DNA of 64,000 nucleotides from Rosa chinensis (taxonomy: Eukaryota > Streptophyta > Magnoliopsida > Rosales > Rosaceae): contig NC_037091.1 of NCBI RefSeq assembly GCF_002994745.2, forward strand, positions 12,338,501 to 12,402,500, in the 5' to 3' direction. This document shows, piece by piece, positions 23,406 through 34,127 of the stretch. Every line of letters starts with the position of its first letter. The stretch's first letter is position 1. The notes below the pieces were generated by a model that had not been told where the DNA came from, did no database searches, and saw nothing but the letters and a program-made list of their open reading frames with translations. The translations under genes were made by a program, and so were the position numbers.

Positions 23406-24262
23406 TTTTTTTGAACCAAACATCAATTTCATTCATACTCAAGGCAGAATGGCACGGATACATACCTTCCCTTGCCATATCAAAGACAAGTTTAGGATGT
23501 GGTATGCTAGCACCACCCATTAGACAACCAGTGCTCACTTATTCAGCGAGCCTATTAACTATGAACAGTCATAGTAAATAGGCACAAAAAAACAAAAGTG
23601 CATAGGTCCCTTAAAATACAAGGAATTTGTTGTAATTAGACGAACTAAAAACATAGGGATTGGCTTAGAGTAAAACCCTAGCCCATCAAATTTCTGTCCC
23701 AAGGAGCTCCAATAGCAGGCCTACGGAAGCCCAACAGGCCAAGATTGGCCCAAACAATACTTCCATCTCCAAACCCGTGCAACAAGCATAGTAGTCCTCA
23801 GTAACCACCATGCCCACGCCGGCTCCGACAGGATTTCCGCCGTCCCGATGCAAACAACGCCATAGAACCCCACCACGACCCATCACTCTACGATTCCACG
23901 CTGCCGCCGAAGTCGAAACCTCCATGACCCAGCGCTCCTCAACAGCTGCAATGCCTTCGATCTGCAAACCGAGACCCACCATAACTACACAGCACGTATC
24001 CCAGAGAAATTCCGTCGATCTTGAGCCAAAACCACCAGCAAAGACCTTTGAGCAAAGCCACTCCAAAGCCTCCGGGATGTTAGCGATCAGGTCCCGTCCG
24101 ACAGTAGATCACACGTTATTGGTGAGGCCAAAAGGCCAGCCCGAATGCCATAGCCGCCGCCAGACGAGAGTAATCTCTTAGTTGAGCCGCCGCCGACCTT
24201 TCTCTCTCTCTCTCTCTCTCAGATCTCTTGAGATAAATGATATAGTTATATATTTCTTTCTT
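23406..24262 (-). mobile_element. Second non-autonomous LINE-like retroposon (0.86 kb)
   Basis: Minus-strand insert with a poly(A) tail (T run from 23406). Its 3' end reads TTTGGTTC plus poly(A). It is flanked by ACAAAATTGTTAAGATT (23389-23405) and ACAAAATTATTAAGATT (24263-24279), which differ at one base. Minus-strand sequence AATTCCTTGTATTTTAAGGG matches the related motif in the retroposon at 7379-8284, and both have a GC-rich 5' half. A CT/GA tract lies at 24199-24222. The open frames at 23686-24066 (-) and 23810-24181 (+) have no recognised domain. The flank lies in a repeat array, so the target duplication could partly reflect that array. Confidence 0.72.
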
Positions 24263-24279
24263 ACAAAATTATTAAGATT

Positions 24280-24624
24280 GTATAGGTCTCATGATAATAA
24301 TTGAAAGAAAATTAAAATTATTATGATGATTCTGATAATTAAATGAATTTAAATTCATTATGATATATATAGAATGTTGTGATTATGATAAAGTTTAGCA
24401 TGATGATTTTAATATTGATTTATATATAGAATTTTGAGATTTGAGGATAATTTAGGTAGTTTGAGTGGTGTATTTAATAAAATGATAGAATAAGAAATCA
24501 AATGGATGGTGTATTAAATAAGAGGTGTGTATTAAGTATTTAGGGATGTGCGAATAAAATTTCTCATCAAAATATGGTGATGGAAGTAGCATCCATCAAC
24601 CAAATTTCTAACAATCTTAAGAGT
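24280..24624. other. AT-rich ground sequence left of the complete LINE
   Basis: No gene. A segment around 24590 (GTAGCATCCATCAACCAAAT) resembles, inverted, the sequence at about 6750, and TTAAGTATTTAGGGATGTG matches 8658 inverted. These tie this stretch to the repeat around 6600-8700. Confidence 0.5.
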
Positions 24625-24689
24625 AAATCTGTTGGTGGATATGTCTCTTCTCTCTCGCGTCGCTGGGACAACAGAGAGTTAGGGTTCCT

Positions 24690-26486
24690 TTGTATTCTGC
24701 TTTAGTACAAAGGTTACAGTTGATTCCAATTGTTTGGGTGCGGCATCCGCAGCTTATGTTGGATCTGATCCGCACGGGGTGGAGGCTATGTAGAATGGAG
24801 GAAGAACTTGGCGGCTTGGTTCGGAGGCTGGTGCTCTCGGAGGAGGAGGCACAAGAGATCATTATTCGGGATGAACCAGGCAGGTGGAGAACGAAGAAGT
24901 TCCTGATTGTTGGTAGACTGTTGACGAACAAACGCTACCACAAGGAGGCACTTATGGGAACGTTGAAGGCCCTCTGGACTCCAAGAAGGCATGTGGGTGA
25001 TAAGGCTAGGGTTTCTGCTGTGGCGTTGGATGGATGTGATAGGGTTCATTCTCCCATGAATATGATCGTAATCGCGTTCTCTGGGGGAGCCCCTGGCACT
25101 TCAACAAGTCTCTCTTTGCTGTGGCTGCTAGCGATGGGACGGAAGATCTACACAGAATACCGCTTAATATGCAGTTCTTTTGGATTTGGGCCTGGGGAAT
25201 TCCTCCCCTGTATATGGAGCCAGAGACTGGTGTTCGTATCGGGAATGCGGTGGGACAGTTTGTGAGGATGGATGAGCCAATTAATGGGATTTATCTGGGG
25301 TCCAATCTAAAACTCCGCATTCTCTTTGATACGGACAAGCCTCTGCGTAGAATGGCACACATTAGACTGCCTGGTAGGAGTAAGGGGTCATGCTTCGAAA
25401 TTGATTATCTTAAGCTCCCGAATTTTTGTGAGTACTGTGGATTGCTTAATCATGATTCCAATGATTGTGACCTCCATAAGTCTGGTGCAGTTGTAGAGAA
25501 ACAGTTTGATTTTCTATTGTATGCTGAGAAGAAAGATAAGTGGTTGGCTGCGGAAGAAGCCCGTGAGCATGAAGCAGCGGTGGAGAACCTTGTACGACAT
25601 GGGAGGCGGTTTGGTTTCCTGGAGAAGGGGAAGGGGGGTGGTCTATGCAGGTTCCAGATTTTCCTGTTTCTGGGATGGTTAGAGGGAGAGAGGAGTGGGA
25701 AGAGAAAGAGGTAGGGGAATGGAGGCCCGAGGAAATGGAGATTGATAGTTTTCCGGCCGGAAGACTGGAGGAGGGGGGGGGAAACCTAGTAAACGGCGGC
25801 GTCAGACGGTGGTGGAAATGATGTCTCCTGGTTTGGAAACTACTCCGGGGATGGATTCAGTCATTGATGGTGGATCAAATCTGCAAACAGCATTGATGGC
25901 TGATGGATCTAGTTTTGGAATGATTGCTCTGAGTTCGTTCCCAGGAAGGGAGTGGTGTAATTTGGGTTCCAAGAGTTTGGAGCATGATTGTATTATTCCA
26001 TCATTGGGGGCGGAAAGTAAGATCGAGAAAACCGAGTTGACTTTGGAGGGGTCCTTAGATTTGGGGACAGCTGGCTGCCATCTTGATGGTAATTCTCAAT
26101 CTTTGGGGGATGGAGATGGGCTTTCTCTAACAGGGTCTGATCCTAGGCTCCCAACTAACTCTCAAGAGACTGGGATTGGGACAAGTGATTCTGTAAATGG
26201 GGCTGCGACTTTTAACTCTGGGTTTGTTGTGAGTATGACTTTGGCAGGAGAGGCTGTTCCAGAAAGGTGTGTAGAAGTGGAGGGAGCTCATCTACAGGTC
26301 GGGATGTCCCCAACAATCATGGGGCCTGCTACAAACAGGGGAGTAGTCACTATACGGGGAGTTAAGTTGGGTGGTAATAGGAAGAAGGGAGCTGCCAAGT
26401 TTGTGAAGAAGGTTGTTGTGAGTGATGAACGCACTCTGATTCGTTCCTCCGTGATGGGTCCGGATTTGACCCATCACGAGAAATGA
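24690..26486 (+). pseudogene. LINE ORF1 (RNA-binding protein), frameshifted
   Basis: Nucleic-acid-binding protein of the LINE ribonucleoprotein. The N-terminal DUF4283-type domain starts around 24790 (FLIVGRLLTNKRYHKEALMG). After a frameshift near 25040 it resumes in the frame with WGSPWHFNKSLFAVA and GIPPLYMEPETGVRIGN. The zinc knuckle CEYCGLLNHDSNDC lies around 25426-25470. Two more frameshifts follow, one near 25620-25650 and one at the G run about 25771-25779. A low-complexity Ser/Gly tail then runs to TGA at 26484-26486. The stop overlaps the ORF2 ATG (ATGA, 26483-26486), a compact coupling. Confidence 0.85.
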
Positions 26487-29263
26487 ATATCTTGTGTTGG
26501 AACTGTCAGGGGATTGGGAACCCCGGGACAATTACAGGGCTTAAAGGGATGGTATCCCTCAACCTTCCCAAAGTAATCTTTCTTAGTGAAACCCGGTGTA
26601 CGGAGAGTGAGATGAATGGCGTTCGTGATCAGCTGGGGTGGAGGAATGCGGTTTTCGTAAGTTGTAAGTTTGTCAAGAAAAGACGGGGAAAGGGTGTCAG
26701 TAGGGCGGGAGGTCTTTGTTTGCTTTGGAGTGATGAAGTTAAGGTGTCCCTCCAATCATTGTCGGAGAGTCATATTGATGTGGTTGTTGGCTCCGTTGGT
26801 GAACCTGATTGTTGGCTTTTTACTGGTTTATATGGCCAACCTAGAGCTGAGAACAGGCAACGAACGTGGAACTTGTTGAGACAGCTTAGTATGCAGGGGA
26901 ATCTTCCATGGGTGGTCGGGGGTGATTATAATGAGATTTGTGTGGCGGCCGACAAGTTGGGTGGTGCCCTGAGATGTGCTACACAGATGAATAACATGCA
27001 TGAGGCTCTGGCGTTTTGTGAGTTAGGAGATATTCAGTATGTTGGCCCAAGATTTACGTGGAGTGGTATAAGGGGGAGGGAGGTGGTGAAAGTTCGGCTC
27101 GATCGGTTTACTTCAACGGTTCACTGGAGGGATTTATTTCCGGCGTCTCGTGTCAGGCATCTCGATCCGAGCGCTTCCGACCATCTGCCAATCCTGTTGG
27201 AGATCAGAGCTCAGAAAAAACGTAGAAAAAAAAGGACGAGGAGGTTTAAATTCGAGGAGTTTTGGTTATTGGAGGAGAAGTGCAAGGAGATAGTTAGAGA
27301 CTGCTGGGGTAGTTTGAATGGTGTTAGCGTGTTTACTTCCCTGTGTCATAAGCTGAATCGGACTCGTGAGGTACTGGAGTCATGGAGTAAGGAGAGTTTT
27401 CATGGTTTAAGGAGAGATATTGAGAATGTCCGATCCCAACTCGCTGTATTCTATGATGGGTCTTTATCGGCTCCTCCGAGTGCGGAGAAGAAGGAGTTAA
27501 GATCCAAGTTAAATGATTTGCTTCACAGGGAACATGTTTTCTGGCGTCAGAGGGCCAAGGTTTTCTGGTTGAGAGATGGGGACTTAAATACCATTTTCTT
27601 TCATCAGAGGGTGAAAAATCGTAGGAGGAAGAATGCTTTAATTGGTCTCTTTAATAAGGTGGGGACATGGTGTACGGATGATGTAGAACTTGAGGAGATA
27701 GTGGTTGATTATTTTAATGGGTTGTTTGCCACTTCTAATCCTCAAAGTTTCTGGAATATTCTAGAAGCAATGCATGGGGTTGTATCTCCAGAGGACAATT
27801 CCTCTCTTACACGGCCAGTTGAGAAAAGTGAGGTCTTTTGTGCTTTAAAGAGTATGCACCCAACTAAGTCACCAGGTCCCGACGACTTCTCTCCTTGTTT
27901 CTATCAGGCATTTTGGGAGTTGATTGGAAATGATATTGTCGGGGCTATCAGGGAACTTTTCGAGTCTGAAGATCGTCTGCGGGCAATTAACAACACGTTT
28001 GTTGCGCTAATACCAAAAGTGGAAGTTCCCCAGTTTATGCAGCAGCTCCGTCCTATCAGTTTGTGCAACGTGATATATAAAATTGGATCAAAAGTTTTGG
28101 CAAATCGACTGAAACCGATGCTTGACTCTATGATTTCTCCCTTTCAAAGTGCGTTTGTACCAGGGAGGCTTATATCGAACAACTCTTTGATGGCTTTTGA
28201 GATTTCACATTGTCTAAAAAGAAGAAGAAGTGGTAAGGTGGGGTATTGTGCTTTGAAATTGGATATGAGTAAGGCTTATGATAGGGTGGAGTGGCCTTTT
28301 CTGGAAGCGGTAATGAAGAAGATGGGTTTTGGAGAGGTTTGGGTGCGTTGGATTATGAATTGTGTTTCTACGGTCTCTTACTCTTTCATCATCAATGGGG
28401 AGCTGCGAGGCCATGTTTGTCCATCTAGAGGTTTGAGGCAGGGGGATTCTATTTCTCCATATTTGTTCCTTATATGTGCAGAAGTGTTATCAAGATGTAT
28501 CCTGCATGCGGAGAATCTGGGTACTGTGCATAGGGTTCGGATTTGTAGAGGGGCGCCCAGTATAAGCCATCTTTTTTTCGCCGATGATTCTTTTATCTTC
28601 TTTAGAGCTGGGAGGGAGGATTGTGAGGCTCTTAAGCATATTCTTTTTGAGTATGAGAGTGCCTCAGGCCAACAGGTGAATTATCAGAAGAGTTGTATTT
28701 CTTTTAGTAAAAATGTTCACATGTTTATGCAGGAAGGGATTGCTTTCATTCTTGGGGTAGAAAGAGTTGAAAAACATGATAAGTACTTGGGTCTTCCCAC
28801 AGAAATTAGCTATTCAAAGACGGAGTCTTTTGGTTTTTTGAATGAGAAGGTTCGTGCAAGGACTCAAGGATGGAGGGAGAAGACTTTGAGTGTGGCAGGG
28901 AAGGAACTCTTGATCAAGGCGGTGGCACAAGCAATTCCATCCTATGTGATGAGTTGTTTTGAGCTCCCCAAGCATTTATGTCAAGAAATGCATCGCTTGA
29001 TGGCCCGTTTTTGGTGGGGGGATGATGACAATGGTCGGACGATTCACTGGTTAGCATGGGAGAAATTGTGTTGTTCTAAAAGGGATGGTGGTTTGGGCTT
29101 CCGGAATATACACTATTTTAATCTAGCTCTATTGGCGAAGCAAGGGTGGAGGATATTACATAACCCTGATTCGACTATTGCTAAGTTATACAAGGCTAAG
29201 TACTTCCTAAGGTGTTCATTTATGGAGGCGGAATTAAAGGGGGGAGTCATACTCTTGGCGTAG
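26483..29263 (+). pseudogene. LINE ORF2: endonuclease and reverse transcriptase (926 codons open)
   Basis: A long intact frame. The endonuclease has NILCWNCQGIGNPGT, the FLSETR Glu, GLYGQPRAENR, GGDYNEI and SASDHLPILLE. The linker has FWLRDGDLNTIFFHQRVKNR. The reverse transcriptase has LRPISLCNVIYKI, KLDMSKAYDRVEWPF, GLRQGDSISPYLF, the catalytic FADD (28577-28588) and the thumb KAVAQAIPSYVMSCFELPK. All expected catalytic residues are present. The frame ends at 29261-29263 because of a single-base shift in the G run around 29239-29244. The zinc-binding and RNase H parts continue in the next frame. Confidence 0.94.
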
Positions 29264-30689
29264 TATCATTTCGGGCCGTGAAGTGCTTAGGATGGGACTG
29301 AGGTTTCAGGTTGGTAGGGGTAGCAACATCTCTGTGTGGCATGACCCTTGGGTACCTATTCCCCACTCTTTCCGGCCGTACTCCTTTATCATGGAAGGAA
29401 TGGAGGATTTGTTGGTTAGTGATTTAATTGACCAAGAATCAATATCTTGGGCTACAGACTTTATGCACGAACTTTTCACGGAGGGGGAAGTGGAGAAAAT
29501 GGCAACTATTCCCATTAGTTTTCGTGGGGCTGATGACCGCTTGATTTGGCATTATGACAAGAAGGGTTTGTATCAGGTTCGTAGTGGTTATCATGTGTAT
29601 AATTTGGCTATGTCTAAGAAGCTCATGGCGTCAACGTCGTCAGGGGATATTGGTGGTATAAATAGCAAATATTGGGCTAAGGTTTGGGGGGCCCGTACTC
29701 CTCCAAAAGTGAAATGCTTTATATGGAGGCTCTTGAAGAATATTATTCCTACAAAGGAGGCACTCATGCAACGTAGAGTAGCTATGGTGGACCCCAAGTG
29801 CATGTTCTGCATGACTGCAGTGGAAACCGGTACGCATCTATTTAAGTCTTGTTTAGCTTTACAATGTTTCTGGTTATTTGGCCCTCTGAAATTAAATGCT
29901 ACTGCACACCCGGCCAACTGTGTCTGAGATTGGGTCTTAGATATGATTGATTCCCTGAGTGGGGATCAGCGGGATTTTTTCTTCATGGGTTTATGGGCCA
30001 TCTGGAAATAGAGGAATAAGCTTGTGTGGAATGATGATCTCTTCCAGCCTATGCATATGATCCAGTGGGCTACTCAAATGCTTGAGGATTTTCAAAAGTA
30101 CCACCCGAAGGCAGTTCGGAAGCAGCGACGACCTCTAACTAAGTGGCAAAATCCTCCAAGTGGTCGTCTGAAAATCAATGTTGATGGGGCATTTAGAGCT
30201 AAGGAAGGGAGTGGAGGTATTGGGGTAGTTGTCAGGAATGATGCTGGTATGGGTATTGCTGCTTTGGCCAGGACTTTTCTACATGCACACTCGGTTCTTA
30301 ATATGGAAGCGGAGGCGTGTAGGGCTGGCTTACTTCTTGGTATTCACCAAGGTTGGACTGACATAGATGTTGAAAGCGACTCTGCCATCCTGATTTCTGC
30401 TCTCAATATTCGAGAGAAGAATTTCTCTGAGGTAAGTCGAGTTTTAGATGATTGTAGGGAGTATATTACTGCCTTTCAATCTGTTAGAATTCAACATATT
30501 TACCGTGAAGCAAATGGTGTAGCAGATAGGCTTGCTCACCTTGCTAGTAATGGTTTCATTGATGATGTATGGTTAGATGAGACACCTGCAATCATTCAGG
30601 ATGTTCTCTATGAGGATTATTGCAACTGTTCTACTGTAGCTCGGGGTTCAGGTTTTATGTCCCCCCCCGATGCAAAATTCTACTATTAA
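29236..30689 (+). pseudogene. LINE ORF2: zinc-binding and RNase H end, separated by frameshift
   Basis: Continuation of ORF2 after the G-run frameshift: SWRSIISGREVLRMGLRFQV, then the reverse-transcriptase zinc-binding region (TPPKVKCFIWRLLKNIIPTK, CMFC and a downstream HLFKSC). Stops occur at 29925-29927 (TGA) and 30009-30011 (TAG). RNase H occupies about 30150-30560: INVDGAFRAKEGSGGIGVVV, NMEAEACRAGL, DVESDSAILI, REANGVADRLAH. All four expected acidic positions are visible. TAA at 30687-30689 ends it, 11 bases before the 3' hairpin. Confidence 0.9.
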
Positions 30690-30699
30690 TTTAATAAAT

Positions 30700-30742
30700 G
30701 GAACCGGGCGTGGGGCTGAGCCTCCCAGCTAGGCTGGGTTCC
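30700..30742 (+). other. Hairpin in the LINE 3' untranslated region
   Basis: CCCAGC (30724-30729) pairs with GCTGGG (30733-30738) around a 3-base loop, and GGAACC (30700-30705) can pair with GGTTCC (30737-30742). It lies about 10 bases before the poly(A). A 3' stem-loop is often what the LINE reverse transcriptase recognises, but that role here is inferred. Confidence 0.55.
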
Positions 30743-30907
30743 AAACCCCTTTAAAAAAAAAAAAATCTGTTGGTGGATGGTTCATTGCGAAGATTACATT
30801 TTCAAAATTCATTTGCACTTTATTAATAGTCATAAATTGGTAATTATATGTGATGAAACTTGTAGAGATAAGTCATTTCTCTTCACCACTTTATTGGTTT
30901 ATATTTT

Positions 30908-32379
30908 GGATTAATTTCAGTTTACCTACCTAAACTTTTACCCATTCTTCATGTTAGTCCCTGAACTTCCAATTTGATCAAGACTACCCCCGAACTCTCA
31001 ATTTCCATCACCCGTGTCCAACTCTCCTAACGCCATCCAAATATTCCATTTACTACTGACGTGGGACGAGTCAACAAGCAAATTTTAAAGCCGTTGGGCA
31101 CACAGAGAGATCTAAAATAGACAATTTGCATTAAAAAAAAAAAAAACAAATCAGCTGGGTCTCTATTGATCACATTAACCCCAGATCCCTGAACCTAGAT
31201 CATATTGGGGAACAACTTCAAACCTCTCACAGATAGGGAAATCGGGAAATCTTTTAACTCGAACATACAACATAGCACAATCAATTCATGAGCTTATGAC
31301 TCGAAAGAGCAACTCATTCAACTCGGCCATGAGTCCAACCCAGACTCCTGACTCACTTGCAATGCACAAGAACCTACACATTGACGCCCTTCTCTTTCCC
31401 ATGCCTGTTCATCCAATTTAAATTTGCCGATCGCAAAATATCTCTCTTACTTATCACTCGATCGGGGTGTCTGTGACGGCGATAGCGACACCAATCCTCC
31501 TCATCTCTGCTGTGACTATACCGAATCCATACCTCCCGGAATCCTAACCTTTAGTCAATTAAAATGGCTTTGATTGAAACAGTCAATGCAACACTGAGAC
31601 AAGGCAAAGCAAACATCACAAAAAACTCTACCAAAACGGAGAAACAGATCCACATAGAGCACAGATCGAAACAGAAATGTAAAGAATCGAACTTATTTTA
31701 ATCAGAGGAGAAGGAGCTCAGAGCACCAGACCTCAAAAGCTTCCGAAATCCTGTTCTTCCTGTTCATCTTTGTCGATGTCTTGTTTCTCCTCTTTGGACT
31801 CGAACACTAGACCTCGAGAGCTCAAAGAGGGCCAAGCTAAGTTTCTGGTTTGAACTTCAATCTTAGGTTAGAGGCTCCCCAAGTGGGTTGTTCTTTCTTG
31901 GGATGAGGAAAAAGTAGATCGAGGAGGTTGAAGGGTGCAAAACAGTGAAAGTAGATCGAGTCACTCGCAAAGGCATATGTGGGGCAGAAGCTGGTGAAAT
32001 TCTCCTCCGGATGGCGGTCGTAGAAGGTAGAAGGATGGTAGCACTGCGGCGGGTTTGGTGGTGGTGGGGTTCATGTTGGGATTCATAACCAGCAGTGGCT
32101 CTTGTCCTCCTCAGCCAGCCACCTGAAGGCTCAAACTCTATGTCGTCGTCGCCATCGTGAAATCATAAGAATGAGCAGAGCCTAGATGAGATAGATATGA
32201 GGTAGAATTTGATAACCAAATCAAATTTGAGGCTTTTGTGAAGAAATTAGAAGAACCTAGATGAGGAATTAGGTAGATTTCACTACCTAAAAATTGGAGT
32301 TTGAGGTTCTTCTAAGGAAACCCAAATGAAATTTTGTGCTTGGAGCTTTTGTATTTTATTCTTATTGAAATTGCATTGT

Positions 32380-32459
<80 letters not shown>

Positions 32460-32747
32460 CAGAGAGACAGAGAGACAGAGAGAGGGAGAGAGGGCGATGC
32501 AAACAGAGGCCTTTTTCTTTTTTTTTTTCTTTGCGAGGATGTTGAAAATTTTGACGAGGGTATTATAGGAATTTAACCATTTGTTTCTTGCCACGTCATC
32601 AATTGACGGATAATTTGGATGGAGTGTGAAGGATTGGGCGCGGTTGATTAAAATTGAGAGTTCAGGGGTAGTCTTGATCAAATTGGAAGTTCAGGGACTA
32701 ATATGAAGAATGGGTGAAAGTTCAGGTAGGTAAACTGAAATTAATCC
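30908..32747. mobile_element. Non-autonomous Mutator-like element, 1.84 kb
   Basis: Terminal inverted repeats of about 190 bp start GGATTAATTTCAGTTTACC at both ends and contain TAGTCCCTGAACTTCC. The flanking 9-bp duplication TTATATTTT (30899-30907 and 32748-32756) is perfect. It has no transposase. The interior holds a GA microsatellite (32382-32450) and unassigned, partly GC-rich sequence that could be captured DNA, although I recognise no gene. Its termini match those of the Pack-MULE at 50987-52342. Confidence 0.9.
32382..32486. repeat. (GA)n and GACA-type microsatellite
   Basis: About 34 GA units followed by GAGACA variants. Alternating Arg/Glu frames across it are artefacts. Confidence 0.95.
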
Positions 32748-32751
32748 TTAT

Positions 32752-32872
32752 ATTTTCAACATGCATATTATGGTTTTGAAGAGTTTCAAAAGTATTATTG
32801 AGTTTTGAAAGTCTTTTCACCGAAACCTAAAACAATTACTCTTTGTTTATTGTTGCATTATATTGAAAAATT
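32752..32872 (-). repeat. Right arm of the distant inverted repeat
   Basis: Inverted, nearly identical copy of 6634-6750. It is cut on its outer side by the copia LTR at 32874. On its inner side the 1.84-kb MULE inserted. Confidence 0.8.
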
Positions 32873-32873
32873 A

Positions 32874-33113
32874 TGTTCTTGTTCAAGTAAATCCAGAATA
32901 TGTGTCTGGCCCAAACTCTAGGTTACTTGCTCTAATTGTAATAGAGTTTATATTAGAGATATTCTCAGAAAATCTCAGTAGATATCCAATCAATGTACGA
33001 TTATGTTTCTATGTACAACTCTATCTCTATGCTTGTAATCCTCTATATAAAGAAGCCCATATTATCAATGAAAGCACAACTCAATTCTCTCCCAATTTCA
33101 ATTTTCTTAAAAC
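32874..33113 (+). repeat. 5' LTR of copia element A (about 240 bp)
   Basis: Starts TGTTCTTGTTC and ends near TTTTCTTAAAACG, followed by CGTTACCAGCACGA, the likely primer-binding region. A canonical CA end is not seen. Length and layout resemble the element B LTR, but the sequences differ. Confidence 0.7.
33044..33052 (+). promoter_or_regulatory. Putative TATA box of copia A LTR
   Basis: TATATAAAG lies about 60 bases before the LTR end, at the same relative place as TATATATAG at 43014-43022 in the element B LTR. Confidence 0.55.
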
Positions 33114-34127
33114 GCGTTACCAGCACGAAGCCCTAATCCTGAAACCCTAAAATCGCAACCTTTGAACACTAGCAACCACCGACGGCATCACCTTGAAACT
33201 CTTGATCCTAAGAGCCCAAAACTGCCAGTAGCATCACTGGAACTGGCAGAAAAGTAATGAATTGGCCCTCCAAAAAAAAAAGAGAAAAATACCCTTGCCT
33301 GGTTCAGAAGATTCCACATCGCCTTTCCCAGTCAAACTTGGCCACCATCTCCACCCTGACCCCAGCCTCCAAGAATCGGAGTCACCTCTTCAGAAACCTA
33401 CCACAAAGTGACTAGACAAGCAGCAAATTCACCACCGAAAGAAAAAAAAAGCTAGGAAGAGAAAGGGAAAAAAAAAAAAAGGAACTCAGCCCTAGACGTG
33501 TCAGCCTAAGTCCAAAAAAAAAAAAAAAAAAGAGGGATTCGTAGGCCAGAAGAAGAAGTCAAGGCCCTGCCATCTAATCCTCAGCCGGCCTGGGCCAAAA
33601 AAAAAAAGGGAATCAGGCCTGGACCACAGAAAAAAAAAAAAAAGGAAGGGGAGAAAGCCAGCCGCCACCGGCCACTTCCCGGCTAGATTTTTCCTGCAAA
33701 TTTTCGACGACTTTTCGATCACTATTTCGAGGTATTTTTTACTAAAAGTTCCCTTTTTTGAGTTTTTTCAATTTCTCTTCTTTTTATTTGGGACTTGCAA
33801 ACTCCCTTTCTTCTTCATAGAAGATACCAAAAGCCGAACTGTGGGGTTTCGTGCTCACTCCAAGCTTGGAGCTTGTTGAGATCTCTAAACTTAGAGTTTA
33901 TGGAGAATTTATGATCGACCACTTACATCATTGTTTCAATCTAATCCAATATCTCTTAGAATCTGATTTCTTGGAAGCAACTACGCTCAGAAATCCCTAA
34001 TTTATTGGAAGTAATTACGCTCAGAAATTCATAATTTCTTGGGAGCGACTACGCTCAGAAATATTATATGTTTTCGTGGTAGCCTTTTTCACTTTGAAAC
34101 CAACCCTTTTTCTTGTTCTCTTTTAGG
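33114..34127 (+). other. Copia A leader with repeated poly(A) tracts
   Basis: Untranslated leader between LTR and gag. Between 33420 and 33650 there are five separate A runs of roughly 9-18 bases within purine-rich spacers. Three later copies of a CTACGCTCAGAAAT-like block (33983-34063) form a short tandem repeat. The TTCTCTTTTAG just before the gag ATG resembles a splice acceptor. No gene. Confidence 0.6.

Larger units (their letters stand above)
24641..30762 (+). mobile_element. Complete L1-type LINE, 6.1 kb
   Basis: Flanked by an exact 16-bp duplication AAATCTGTTGGTGGAT (24625-24640 and 30763-30778), with a poly(A) end at 30753-30762. Both ORFs are present in order: ORF1 with DUF4283-like and CCHC domains, then ORF2 with endonuclease, reverse transcriptase, zinc-binding and RNase H domains. 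Few lesions separate it from a functional copy (about four frameshifts and two stops), so it is younger than the other two LINEs in the window. The 5' end is probably complete. Confidence 0.95.

Noticed and set aside
32326..32681. Arg/Glu- and Ser/Leu-repeat open frames
   Set aside because: They are translations of the GA microsatellite inside a MULE.
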